DNA of 64,000 nucleotides from assembly GCF_040448685.1 (NCBI RefSeq), contig NZ_CP159290.1, positions 1,798,001-1,862,000 on the forward strand, written 5' to 3'. Position 1 is the stretch's first letter; every line of letters begins with the position of its first letter. This stretch comes from Cellulosimicrobium sp. ES-005 (GTDB lineage: Bacteria > Actinomycetota > Actinomycetes > Actinomycetales > Cellulomonadaceae). Below are positions 7,904-16,646 of the stretch, piece after piece. The translations under genes were made by a program, and so were the position numbers. The notes below the pieces were generated by a model, which was not told the DNA's origin, made no database searches, and worked only from the letters and a program-made list of their open reading frames with translations.

Positions 7904-9240
7904 GGCTCTCGGTGCACGGGTGCGGCTACCTCGGGGCCGTGCACGCCGCGGCGATGGCACGGCTCGGCCACGACGTCGTCGGGGTGGACGTCGACCGCGC
8001 CCGGGTCGACGCGCTCGCCGAGGGCCGGGCGCCGTTCTTCGAGCCGGGGCTCACGGCGCTGCTGGCCGGCTCCGACGGTCCCGGCTCCCTCACGTTCTCG
8101 ACCGAGGCCGCGCGCGCCGCGGGCTCGGACGTCCACTTCCTGTGCGTCGGCACGCCGCAGTCGGCCGGGAGCGGGGTGGCCGACCTGCAGCAGCTCGACG
8201 CGGCGCTCGCCGCGCTGCGCCCGCACCTGCGGCCCGGCGCGGTCGTGGTCGGCAAGTCGACGGTGCCCGTCGGGACGGCGGAGCGGCTCGCCCGCGACCT
8301 GCCCGACGGCGTCGGCCTCGCGTGGAACCCCGAGTTCCTGCGCGAGGGTCACGCCGTCGTGGACACGCTGCACCCCGACCGGCTGGTCTACGGCGTGCCC
8401 GACGACGGCGACGCCCTCGTGGCGCGTCTCGACGCGGTCTACGGGCGGCTCCTGGACGACGGCGTCCCGCGCCTCGTGACCGACCTCGCCACGGCGGAGC
8501 TGGCCAAGGTGGCGGCGAACGCGTTCCTCGCGACGAAGATCTCGTTCGCGAACGCGGTCGCGGAGGTGTGCGAGGCCGCGGGCGGCGACGCCGTCGCGCT
8601 CGTCGGCACGATGGCGCTGGACCGCCGCATCGGCGGGGACTACCTGGGGGTGGGTCTCGGGTTCGGCGGCGGCTGCCTGCCCAAGGACATCCGCGCGTTC
8701 GCGGCCCGGGCGCGCGAGCTCGGCGTCGGGCCGGCCGTGTCCTTCCTCGACGAGGTCGACGCGATCAACGACCGCTGCCGGGACCGGGCGGTCGAGCTCG
8801 CCCGCGCGGCGTGCGGCGGCTCGCTCGCGGCCCGGCGGGTCGCCGTGCTCGGCGCCGCGTTCAAGCCCGACAGCGACGACGTGCGCAGCTCTCCCGCGCT
8901 CGCGCTCGCGCGGGCGATCGCCGCCGAGGGCGCCGACGTCGTCGTCACCGATCCCCAGGCGCTGGCTCTCGCGCAGGCCGCCGCCCCCGAGCTCGGGTAC
9001 GCGGCCGACGCGCGCGAGGCGGCCGCCGGGGCCGACGTCGTCGTCCTCGCGACCGAGTGGGACGAGTACCGCGCCCTCGACCCGGACGACCTCGTCGGCG
9101 TCGTGCGCGCGCCTCGCCTCGTCGACGCGCGCAACGCCGTCGACCGCGGCCGGTGGCGCGCGGCGGGGTGGGACGTCCGCTCGCTCGGCGTCGCCGGCGT
9201 CCGCGCGGGACGGCCGCGGTCGAGCAGCCCGACGGCGTAG
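7900..9240 (+). CDS. ugd: UDP-glucose 6-dehydrogenase
   Basis: 446 residues, the usual length. Order: N-terminal Rossmann domain (VHGCGYLGAVHAAAMARLGH), the FLCVGTPQS segment, STVPVGTAERL, WNPEFLREGHAV, the central dimer helix with ELAKVAANAFLATKISFANAV, the catalytic Cys in FGGGCLPKDIRAF, and a C-terminal UDP-binding Rossmann half (LGAAFKPDSDDVRSSPAL). It oxidises UDP-glucose to UDP-glucuronate with two NAD+. Its start overlaps the stop of the decarboxylase-like gene, forming a two-gene UDP-glucuronate/UDP-xylose unit. It converges on the heptose operon with a 25-base gap. Confidence 0.95.
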   Translation: MRLSVHGCGYLGAVHAAAMARLGHDVVGVDVDRARVDALAEGRAPFFEPGLTALLAGSDGPGSLTFSTEAARAAGSDVHFLCVGTPQSAGSGVADLQQLDAALAALRPHLRPGAVVVGKSTVPVGTAERLARDLPDGVGLAWNPEFLREGHAVVDTLHPDRLVYGVPDDGDALVARLDAVYGRLLDDGVPRLVTDLATAELAKVAANAFLATKISFANAVAEVCEAAGGDAVALVGTMALDRRIGGDYLGVGLGFGGGCLPKDIRAFAARARELGVGPAVSFLDEVDAINDRCRDRAVELARAACGGSLAARRVAVLGAAFKPDSDDVRSSPALALARAIAAEGADVVVTDPQALALAQAAAPELGYAADAREAAAGADVVVLATEWDEYRALDPDDLVGVVRAPRLVDARNAVDRGRWRAAGWDVRSLGVAGVRAGRPRSSSPTA

Positions 9241-9265
9241 CCGGCGGTGAGCAGCGGCGACGAGG

Positions 9266-10348
9266 TCAGGCCCGCCGCGGTGCCACCGCGAGCAGCGCTC
9301 GGGCCGCGGCCACGACCTCGTCGACGGTGACCCGGTCGAGCGCCGGGTCGAGGGCGGCGGCGTGCGGGTCGCCGCGGTATCCGTCCGGCTGCCCACCAGG
9401 CCGCGCGGACGCCGCGTCGCCGCCGTGCCAGAGCACGACGTGGCGCTCCGGGTCGATCGCCGGGCCCCACGCCGACGGCGGGGTCGGCCCGAACAGGACG
9501 ACCGACGGGGTGCCGAACCCCGTCGCGAGGTGCGCGACGCCCGTGTCGCCGCACACCACGAGGCGCGCGGTCGCGACGACGTCGGCGAGCGCGGGCAGGT
9601 CGAGCGTGCCCGCGGTGTCGGTCACGGCGCCCGTCGCGCCCGTCGCCTCCGCGAGGGACGCGGTGGCGTCCGCGACGACGCGCGCGCCGAGGTCGCGCTC
9701 GTCCGGGCCGCCCGTGACGACGACGTCGTGCCCCGCGACGGCGAGGTCGCGCGCGACGGCGGCGAAGCGGTCCGCGGGCCAGCGCCGGGACCCCGAGGCC
9801 GCACCCGGGTGGACGACGACGTGCCGCCCGCGCGACGCGGGCGGGTCGAGCCGCAGGTCCTCGCGCGAGCACGCTCCGCCCGCGGCCGTGACCAGGCGGC
9901 ACCAGCGGTCGACCTCGTGCTCGTCGGGGTCCCAGCCCGGCCCGGCGACGCCCGCCTCGCGCGACGCGAACGCGACGACGTGCTCGGGCGCGGTGTCGAG
10001 GAGCACGCGGTGGCTCTGGGGCCCGCTGCCGTGCAGGTTCACGGCGACGTGCCCGGAGGGCGGGGCGCCGGACACCGCCTCGGACTCCTCGACCCACGCG
10101 AGGGGTGCGAGGCCCTGCGCGGGCACGACGCCGTCGACGAGCCCGAGGTCGCGGAGCCAGCCGCCCACCTCCTCCGGCGCGGCGAGCAGGACCCGGCGTC
10201 CGGGCCAGGCGCGGCGCACGCCGCGCAGGGCCGGGACCGCGGTGAGCGCGTCCCCGAGGCCGAGCGCGCGCAGCACGAGGACCGTGCCCGCGTCCTGGCC
10301 CCCGAGCCCCGGCAGGTCGGGCGCGAGCCCGGTGGCGTCGGTCGTCAC
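9266..10348 (-). CDS. GT9 glycosyltransferase (heptosyltransferase-like), last gene of the heptose operon
   Basis: 360 residues. GT9 features are LRALGLGDALTAVPALRG with the conserved Asp near the N-terminus, VVVHPGAASGSRRWPADRF opening the donor domain, and CGDTGVAHLATGFGTPSVVLFGPTPPSAWGP. GT9 contains the ADP-heptose:LPS heptosyltransferases, so with an ADP-heptose pathway in the same operon, heptosyl transfer is the natural prediction. GTG at 10348 overlaps the SDR stop (GTGA). There is no ATG in frame near it, and translational coupling replaces a ribosome site. The acceptor cannot be lipid A-core here, since the organism is Gram-positive; it is unknown. Confidence 0.88.
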   Translation of the reverse strand: MTTDATGLAPDLPGLGGQDAGTVLVLRALGLGDALTAVPALRGVRRAWPGRRVLLAAPEEVGGWLRDLGLVDGVVPAQGLAPLAWVEESEAVSGAPPSGHVAVNLHGSGPQSHRVLLDTAPEHVVAFASREAGVAGPGWDPDEHEVDRWCRLVTAAGGACSREDLRLDPPASRGRHVVVHPGAASGSRRWPADRFAAVARDLAVAGHDVVVTGGPDERDLGARVVADATASLAEATGATGAVTDTAGTLDLPALADVVATARLVVCGDTGVAHLATGFGTPSVVLFGPTPPSAWGPAIDPERHVVLWHGGDAASARPGGQPDGYRGDPHAAALDPALDRVTVDEVVAAARALLAVAPRRA

Positions 10349-11079
10349 GGCCACGACGTCTCGCCGGACGCCATGACGAGCATCTCCCGGATCTCGCAGC
10401 CGACCGGCTGGCGCAGCGCCGTCACGACGGCGGCCGCGGTCGCGCGCGGGTCGTTGAGGTCGGCGTCCGGGCCAGGCTTGTACTGCTCGGTGCGGCCGTC
10501 GAAGAACGCGGTGCGCATCCCGCCGGGCACGAGGCACGTCACGCCGACGCGTCCCGCGAGCTCGGCGGCGAGCGCCTGGGAGAACCCGCGGACGGCGAAC
10601 TTGGACGCGCAGTACGCGGTCGCGTCGGACACGCCCTTGAGGCCGAGGGTCGACGCGACGGTGACGACCGTCCCGCGCCGCTCCTCGAGGAACGGCAGCG
10701 CGGCGCGCACGACGGCGACCGTCCCGAAGAGGTTGACGCGCACGACGCGCTCCCACGTCTCGACGTCGATCTCGTCGAGCCGCCCGCACGCGTCGGTGCC
10801 CGCGGCGGTGACGACCGCGTCGGGCGGGCCGACCTCCAGAGCCAGGCGCGCGACCGCCGCGGCCGCCGCGGCCGAGTCGGACAGGTCGACGACGGCGTGG
10901 GGCGCACCGCCCGCGGGCGCGACCCGGTCGAGGACGACCGGCTTGCCTCCCGCCGCCGTGACGGCGTCGACGAGCGCGGCGCCCAGGCCGCTCGCGCCGC
11001 CCGTGACGTAGACGGTGCCGAGCTCGCGCGGGGCCGGGGCCCGGCCGGGCTGCGGGGTGGTCGAGGTGGTCGAGGTCAT
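10345..11079 (-). CDS. Short-chain dehydrogenase/reductase in the heptose operon
   Basis: 244-residue classical SDR: cofactor motif TGGASGLGAALV, NAG-equivalent TAAGTDACG, catalytic Ser in VTVASTLGLKG and the Tyr-x3-Lys in AYCASKFAVRGFSQAL. An acidic residue after the second strand (VVLDRVAP) suggests preference for NAD(H). The length and motifs are not those of HldD (extended SDR), so it is probably not the ADP-heptose 6-epimerase. It may oxidise or reduce a sugar in the final glycan. ATG at 11079 overlaps the fusion gene stop (ATGA). Confidence 0.88.
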   Translation of the reverse strand: MTSTTSTTPQPGRAPAPRELGTVYVTGGASGLGAALVDAVTAAGGKPVVLDRVAPAGGAPHAVVDLSDSAAAAAAVARLALEVGPPDAVVTAAGTDACGRLDEIDVETWERVVRVNLFGTVAVVRAALPFLEERRGTVVTVASTLGLKGVSDATAYCASKFAVRGFSQALAAELAGRVGVTCLVPGGMRTAFFDGRTEQYKPGPDADLNDPRATAAAVVTALRQPVGCEIREMLVMASGETSWP

Positions 11080-13307
11080 GCGGTGGTCTCCTCCGTCAGG
11101 GTCGGGAGCCCGGGCGCGAACCGCCCGGAGCGTTCGAGGATCGAGGTCGTGGAGCGGCCGTCGACGTAGGGCAGGACGACGACCCGCCCGCCGTGGCGCC
11201 GGACCACCTCGGCCTCGGGCAGGGCCTCCTCGGTGTAGTCGCCGCCCTTCGCCCACACGTCCGGGCGCAGGCGGTCGAGCGCGGAGCACGGGTCGTCCTC
11301 GTCGAAGACGACGACGGCCGACACGCAGTCGAGCGCGGCGAGGACGCGGGCCCGGTCGGCCTGCCCGACGACGGGTCGCTGCGGCCCCTTGAGCCGCCGC
11401 ACGGACGCGTCGCCGTTGAGGAGGACCACGAGGTGGTCGCCGAGGCGCGCCGCGGCCTCGAGCGTCGCGACGTGGCCCGCGTGGAGGATGTCGAAGCACC
11501 CGCCGGTGGCGACGACGGTGCCGCCCGCCGCGCGGAGCCGCGCGGCCACCGCCTCGGGCCCGCCCGGGTCCTGCGGCGAGGCCGCGTCGGAGGCAGCCCC
11601 GACGACGCGGGGCGCGCGGTCCGGCACCCCGTCCGTCACCGCGTCGGGCGCGCGGCGACCCGGGACGTCGGCGCGGCGCCGGTAACCCTCGGCGCCGCCG
11701 GCCGCGACCCAGGCCGAGGCCGAGGCGACCGCCGCGACGACCGCCTCGACGAGCTCGGCACCCCGGGCGAGCGCGACCGCCACCGTCGAGGCGAACCGGT
11801 CGCCCGCGCCGCAGGGGTCGCCGTGCGCGACGGTCGCGGGCACGTACGCGGGCTCCCCGTCGGCGCGCGCGACGAACGCTCCGTGCTCGCCCGCGGTGAC
11901 GCACACCGCCCGCACGCCCCAGGCGGCGGCGAGCGCCCGGGCCAGGCCGCCCGGGTCGTCGGCGCACGCGTCGAGCCCGAGGGCCTCCGCCGCGTCGAGC
12001 GCCTCGGCGAGGTTGGGCGTGACGAGCGCGGTCCCGGGCACGGGCGCCCCGCCGCGCGGGTGGGGGTCCCACACGACCGTCCGGTCGCGGGCCGCGTGCT
12101 GGAGCGCGTCGCGCACGGGGCCGGCGTGCGTCGTGCCGGCCCCGTAGTCCGAGACGAGGACGACGTCGGCGCCCGCGAGCGCAGCCCGCACGGAGCGCTC
12201 GGGCACGTCGTCGGGACCCGCCGGACCGCCGTCGTCGACCCGGACGACGGTCTGCCCGCCCGAGCGCACGCGGGTCTTGCGCCGCGTGGTGCCCACCTGG
12301 GGCAGCGCCACGACGTCGAGGTGCGGACGCAGCAGCGCACGCAGCTCGCCGCCTGCCTCGTCGTCGCCGAACGGCGCGACGAGCCGCACGCGCGCCGCGT
12401 CGGCGGCGAGCAGGGCCGTCAGCCCCGCGCCACCGGGGCTGCGCCGGACGCCGAGCGTGTCGACCACGGGCACGGGCCCGTCGGGGGAGAAGCGCGTCAC
12501 CTGGCCGTCGACGTCGCGGTCGAGCAGCACGTCGCCGACCACGACGACGCGCGGGCCCTGCGCTGCCGTGGACGACGGCGGGGGGACCGCGGCGGACGCT
12601 GCGGCGGGATCCTGCGTGGCCCGCCCGTCCACGGGCCCCTCGCCGGGCAGACCGTCGGGCGGGGCACCGGGCGCGTCGCCCCGCGCGGCCGCCTCCCGGT
12701 GGCGCACGTGCGCGTCGAGCGCCGCGCACAGCGCGTGCACGACGACGAGGTGGAGCTCCTGGACCGACGACGTCGACGCCCCGCGCAGGGCGAGCACGTC
12801 GTCGCACGCGGCGGCCAGCGCGCAGTCCCGCGGACCGGTGAGCGCCCACGTCGTGAGGCCGAGCTCGCGCGCCCGGCGGGCCGCGGCGACGACGTTCTCG
12901 CTCTCGCCCGACGTCGACAGCAGCACGAGGACGTCGCCCGGCCGCCCGTGCGCGGCGACCTGCCGTGCGTACATCTCGCCGACGCCGTAGTCGTTGACGA
13001 TCGCGGTGAGGCTCGACGTCTCGGCGTGCAGGCTGATCGCCGAGAGGGGCGTCCGCTCGCCGTCGAAGCGCCCCACGAGCTCGGCCGTGAGGTGCTGCGC
13101 CTCGGCGGCGCTGCCGCCGTTGCCCGCGACGAGCAGCCGCCCGCCCGCGAGCACGGTGTCGGCGAGCCGCGCGCCCCACGCGTCGAGGCGCCCGGCCTCG
13201 GCCGTGAGCAGGTCGAGGCCGTCGTGCAGGTCCGCGGCGTGCTCGCGCAGCCAGCGTCGCGCCGCGTCCTGCGGGCCGGCGCTGCCCCCGGGCCGGTGCG
13301 CCGTCAC
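11076..13307 (-). CDS. Trifunctional fusion: sedoheptulose 7-phosphate isomerase + heptose 7-phosphate kinase + heptose 1-phosphate adenylyltransferase (GmhA-HldE)
   Basis: 743 residues in three blocks joined by Ala/Pro-rich linkers. Residues 1-205 are a GmhA-type SIS domain (AGNGGSAAEAQHLTAELVGRF), with candidate zinc ligands His72, Glu76, Gln183 and His191 spaced as in E. coli GmhA. Residues 252-545 are a PfkB kinase like HldE domain I (GDVLLDRDVDG, FSPDGPVPVV, GGAGLTALL, catalytic Asp503 in GAGDRF). Residues 598-728 are a nucleotidyltransferase like HldE domain II (GCFDILHAGH, NGDASVRRLKG, WAKGGDY, DGRSTTSI). Together they perform three of the four steps from sedoheptulose 7-phosphate to ADP-heptose. 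E. coli uses two genes. GTG start at 13307 overlaps the upstream stop (GTGA). Confidence 0.93.
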   Translation of the reverse strand: MTAHRPGGSAGPQDAARRWLREHAADLHDGLDLLTAEAGRLDAWGARLADTVLAGGRLLVAGNGGSAAEAQHLTAELVGRFDGERTPLSAISLHAETSSLTAIVNDYGVGEMYARQVAAHGRPGDVLVLLSTSGESENVVAAARRARELGLTTWALTGPRDCALAAACDDVLALRGASTSSVQELHLVVVHALCAALDAHVRHREAAARGDAPGAPPDGLPGEGPVDGRATQDPAAASAAVPPPSSTAAQGPRVVVVGDVLLDRDVDGQVTRFSPDGPVPVVDTLGVRRSPGGAGLTALLAADAARVRLVAPFGDDEAGGELRALLRPHLDVVALPQVGTTRRKTRVRSGGQTVVRVDDGGPAGPDDVPERSVRAALAGADVVLVSDYGAGTTHAGPVRDALQHAARDRTVVWDPHPRGGAPVPGTALVTPNLAEALDAAEALGLDACADDPGGLARALAAAWGVRAVCVTAGEHGAFVARADGEPAYVPATVAHGDPCGAGDRFASTVAVALARGAELVEAVVAAVASASAWVAAGGAEGYRRRADVPGRRAPDAVTDGVPDRAPRVVGAASDAASPQDPGGPEAVAARLRAAGGTVVATGGCFDILHAGHVATLEAAARLGDHLVVLLNGDASVRRLKGPQRPVVGQADRARVLAALDCVSAVVVFDEDDPCSALDRLRPDVWAKGGDYTEEALPEAEVVRRHGGRVVVLPYVDGRSTTSILERSGRFAPGLPTLTEETTA

Positions 13308-14578
13308 GGTGCGCTCACCGCCCGCAGCGCGGCGCGGGCACCGACGACGGGCCGTGCGCGCCCCGGCTCGGCGCGGCGCGCGGCCACGACGAGCTCGTAC
13401 GACTCGGCGGTGCGGGCCGCGACCGTCGACCACCCGTACAGGTGCTCGGCCCGGACGCGCGCCGCCGAGCCCAGGCGCTCCGCGAACGCCGGGTCGCCGG
13501 CGAGCCGCCGGAGGGCCGCCGCGAGCGCCCCGGGGTCCCGCGGCGGGACGAGCAGGCCGGTGCGCCCGTCGACGACCGAGTCGAGCAGGCCGCCGACGGC
13601 CGCACCGACGACGGGGCGTCCGCACGCGGCGGCCTCGAGCGGGACGATGCCGAACGGCTCGTACCAGGGGTCGCACACCACGGCGTCGGCGGCGTGCATG
13701 AGGTCGCGCACGTCGTCCTGGGTCACGCTGCCGACGAACCGCACCCGGTCCGGCACCCCCGACGCGTCCGCGACCGCGCGCAGCCGGAGCACCTCGGGGT
13801 CGTGGTCGAGGGCGTCCGCGGCCGGTCCGCCCGCCACGACGAGCTCGGCGCCCGGCAGCTCCGCGAGCGCCTCGATCACGGTGTCCACGCCCTTGCGCTC
13901 GACGAGGCGGCCGACCGAGAGCAGGCGCAGGCGTCCGGGCTCGCGGTGCAGGTGGTCCGAGCGGTCGGCGTCGGGCAGGAAGCGGCCGAGGTCGACCCCG
14001 CAGGGGACCACGTCGATGCGGTCGGGGTCCGCGCCGAGCGCGACGAGCTCGGCGACCTCGTCGGCGCACGTCGCGACGATCCGGTCGACCGCGCGGCACA
14101 GCAGGCGCTCGCGGGCCACGCGCTCGGCCGGGCTCGTGTCGTGCGCGCCCTGGTGGCGGCGTTTGACGGACCCGAGCGCGTGGAACGTCTGCACGAGGGG
14201 GACCCCGAGCGCGGGCGCGGACAGCAGGCCCGCGATCCCGGACATCCAGAAGTGCGCGTGCACGACGTCGGGGCGCGGCCCGGGCTCGACCCAGCGCCGC
14301 AGCAGGTCCGCGCCGAACGCGTCCATGTGGGGGAGCAGGTCGTCCTTGGGCACGGCCACCGGCGGGCCGGCGTCCACGTGGACGACGTCCACGCCGCGCG
14401 CGAGGGGCACGCGCTCGGGGAGGGACGCGTCGTCGCGGCGCGTGAACACCTCGACGCGGTGGCCCTGGGCGCCGAGCCGGGTGGCGAGCGACGCGACGTG
14501 GACGTTCTGCCCGCCCGCGTCGACGCCGCCCAGCGCGGCGAGGGGGCTGGCGTGCTCGGAGATCATCGCGATCTTCAT
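13304..14578 (-). CDS. GT4-family glycosyltransferase
   Basis: 424-residue GT-B enzyme. The N-terminus (SEHASPLAALGGVDAGGQNVHVA) and HAHFWMSGIAG resemble sucrose-synthase-like and MshA-like GT4 enzymes. The donor-site region reads SVGRLVERKGVDTVIEAL, with the EX7E-type element WYEPFGIVPLEAAACGRPVV. It would transfer a nucleotide-activated sugar with retention of configuration. It sits between the heptose fusion gene and another transferase, overlapping both by four bases. MshA is a possible alternative, but the context argues for glycan assembly. Confidence 0.88.
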   Translation of the reverse strand: MKIAMISEHASPLAALGGVDAGGQNVHVASLATRLGAQGHRVEVFTRRDDASLPERVPLARGVDVVHVDAGPPVAVPKDDLLPHMDAFGADLLRRWVEPGPRPDVVHAHFWMSGIAGLLSAPALGVPLVQTFHALGSVKRRHQGAHDTSPAERVARERLLCRAVDRIVATCADEVAELVALGADPDRIDVVPCGVDLGRFLPDADRSDHLHREPGRLRLLSVGRLVERKGVDTVIEALAELPGAELVVAGGPAADALDHDPEVLRLRAVADASGVPDRVRFVGSVTQDDVRDLMHAADAVVCDPWYEPFGIVPLEAAACGRPVVGAAVGGLLDSVVDGRTGLLVPPRDPGALAAALRRLAGDPAFAERLGSAARVRAEHLYGWSTVAARTAESYELVVAARRAEPGRARPVVGARAALRAVSAP

Positions 14579-15573
14579 GAGGTCACCTCCGTCAGGACCG
14601 TGTCCCAGCGCCGCAGGAACGCGGCGTGGGAGTAGTGCTGGAGCACGTGGGCGCGTGCCGCCCGGCCGTGCTCGCGGGCGTCGTCGGGGTCGGCGAGCCA
14701 GCGCCGCGCGGTCGCGGCGAGCTCGTCGGGACGGGCGCTGAGGAGCCCCGCGGCCGGGGGCACCGCGACGGGCGCCTCGGTGGTCGGCAGCGCGAGGACC
14801 GGCATGCCGAGCGCCATCGCCTCCAGCAGGGAGAGCCCGAGGCTCGTCCAGCGGTACGGGTGCAGGTAGGCGCGCGACGTCGCGAGGCGCACGTGCATCG
14901 CGGCCTGGGGGACGTCGTCGTGCAGCCGGTGGGGGAGGTCCCCGGGCGGCGCGGCGAGGTGCTCGGCGAGCTTGCCGACGCCCATGCCGTAGACGTCGAG
15001 CGGCACGTGCCGCCCCAGCCCGACGAGCACGTCGGTCCCGGCGACGCGCCAGCGCCGCACGGGCTCGTTGACGACGGCCCCGACGCTCGCCCGCTCCCCG
15101 GTGTACAGCGGGCCGGGGTCGGGGACGCCGTGGTCGACGACGAGCGTGCGCGCGTCGCCCGTGTCCCACATGAGCGCGTTGAACGCCGTGACGTGCACGA
15201 TCGGCACGAGGCCCTCCTCGACGACGTCGAGGTCGGCGAGCGGGTGCCGGGTCGCGGCCGCGTGGCCGGTCGGGGCGTTGTGCTCGACGTAGACGGCGGG
15301 CACGTCGCGGCCGGGCACGAGCCCGGTCCAGCGCCGCAGCAGCTCGAGCTCCTCGGGGCGCTGGAGCACCACGACGTCGATCGACCCGTCCGCCGCGAGG
15401 TCGGCGAGCTCGTCCGGCGCGACCTCGCGCGCGCCCGGCGGCCAGTCCCAGGTGCGCGCGCGGCCGCGGCCGTCGGGCCCGCGGTCGGGGACGACCGGGA
15501 CCAGGTACTCGTGGCCGCCGGCGACGAAGGACGTCGCCCACGACCCGTGCACGTGCCACACGAGGATCCTCAT
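14575..15573 (-). CDS. Glycosyltransferase, GT-B-like
   Basis: 332 residues. A start of MRILVWHVHGSWATSFVAGGHEYLVP, a middle segment VYVEHNAPTGH, and a C-terminal half with HPYRWTSLGLSLLEAMALGMPVLALPTTEAPVAVP are characteristic of GT-B transferases; the last segment plays the role of the donor-binding EX7E region. No donor or acceptor can be inferred. ATG at 15573 overlaps the GT9 gene stop and its own stop overlaps the next start. Confidence 0.8.
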   Translation of the reverse strand: MRILVWHVHGSWATSFVAGGHEYLVPVVPDRGPDGRGRARTWDWPPGAREVAPDELADLAADGSIDVVVLQRPEELELLRRWTGLVPGRDVPAVYVEHNAPTGHAAATRHPLADLDVVEEGLVPIVHVTAFNALMWDTGDARTLVVDHGVPDPGPLYTGERASVGAVVNEPVRRWRVAGTDVLVGLGRHVPLDVYGMGVGKLAEHLAAPPGDLPHRLHDDVPQAAMHVRLATSRAYLHPYRWTSLGLSLLEAMALGMPVLALPTTEAPVAVPPAAGLLSARPDELAATARRWLADPDDAREHGRAARAHVLQHYSHAAFLRRWDTVLTEVTS

Positions 15574-16646
15574 CGGGTCACCCCCACGGTCCGGGGCAGG
15601 GACGCGCGGGGCGCAGGAGTCCCGACGACGTACGGTGCGGCGAGGCGGTCGACCGCCGCCACGACGTCGGCGGGGTCGACGCCCAGGCACGGGTGCCCGG
15701 GCACCGGGCACAGCCGGGCGCGGGTGCCGCGGCACGCGGCCTCCTGGTCGCCGAGCAGGACGGTCGGCACGCCCCACGGCGCCCAGCGCTCTGCGGGGAC
15801 CACGGGGGCGAAGAGCGACACGACCGGCGTGCCGACCGCGGCCGCCAGGTGCGCGGGGCCCGTGTTGCCGACGACGACGCACCGCGCGCCCGCGAGCACC
15901 GCCGCGAGCCCCGCGAGGTCCGTGCGCCCTGACAGGTCCCGTGCGCGTCCGGCGGCGACGTGGGCCGCGAGGTCGGTCTCGCCCGGCCCGCCGGTGACCA
16001 CGACCTCCCGGCTCGACGCCACGAGCGCCGCGACGACGTCGCGCGCGTGGTCGGGCGCGGGGGCGCGGGCGGGCACGGACGCGCCGGGGTGCACGACGAC
16101 GTACGGCCCGGCCGGGACGAGGTCGCTCACGTCCGGGAGGGGGCGACGCACGCGCAGCCGGTCACCGTCGGGCGGCGCGCCGAACCCCGCCGCGCGGACG
16201 AGGTCGAGCGCGGCCTCCACCTCGTGCAGGCCGTCGGGACGTGCGTGGCGCACGTCGAGGAGCGAGCCGGGGTAGTCCTCGCTCACCGCGGCGACGTGCT
16301 CGACCCCGGCGAGCCGCAGGAGCATCGCCGCGGGCAGCGGGCTCTGGTGGAACGACGTGAAGACCACGGCCGACGCGTAGCGCCGCGCGGCGAGCGTCGC
16401 GACGAGGTCGAGCACGCGCGCGCGGTCGACGGGCGGAGGTCGGTAGCCGGACCACGGGGCGTCGAACACGAGCACCTCGCGCACGTCCGGGAGCAGCCCC
16501 GCCGCGGCGTGCCCGGCGGGGGAGGCCAGCACGTCGACCCGCCCGCCGCGCGGCGCGACCGTGCGCGCCATGGCCCGGACCGCCGGGCCGGTGAGGAGGA
16601 CGTCGCCGTCGCTGTCGAGGCGCACCGCGAGGACGTCGGCGCTCAC
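15570..16646 (-). CDS. GT9 glycosyltransferase (heptosyltransferase-like), second copy
   Basis: 358 residues. N-terminal LAVRLDSDGDVLLTGPAVRAM carries the Asp conserved in heptosyltransferases. The donor domain shows VVVHPGASVPARA, VVVTGGPGETDLAAHV and GNTGPAHLAAAVGTPVVSLFAPVVPAERWAPWG, the classical GT9 block. A Cys-containing tail (EAACRGTRARLCPVPGHPCLG) resembles the C-terminal region of many actinobacterial GT9 proteins. The GTG start at 16646 overlaps the upstream stop. Two distinct GT9 enzymes in one operon suggest at least two heptose additions or a heptose plus a related sugar. Confidence 0.88.
   Translation of the reverse strand: MSADVLAVRLDSDGDVLLTGPAVRAMARTVAPRGGRVDVLASPAGHAAAGLLPDVREVLVFDAPWSGYRPPPVDRARVLDLVATLAARRYASAVVFTSFHQSPLPAAMLLRLAGVEHVAAVSEDYPGSLLDVRHARPDGLHEVEAALDLVRAAGFGAPPDGDRLRVRRPLPDVSDLVPAGPYVVVHPGASVPARAPAPDHARDVVAALVASSREVVVTGGPGETDLAAHVAAGRARDLSGRTDLAGLAAVLAGARCVVVGNTGPAHLAAAVGTPVVSLFAPVVPAERWAPWGVPTVLLGDQEAACRGTRARLCPVPGHPCLGVDPADVVAAVDRLAAPYVVGTPAPRASLPRTVGVTR

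Noticed and set aside
10345-11079. SDR as the ADP-heptose epimerase HldD
   Set aside because: It is a 244-residue classical SDR, not an extended SDR.
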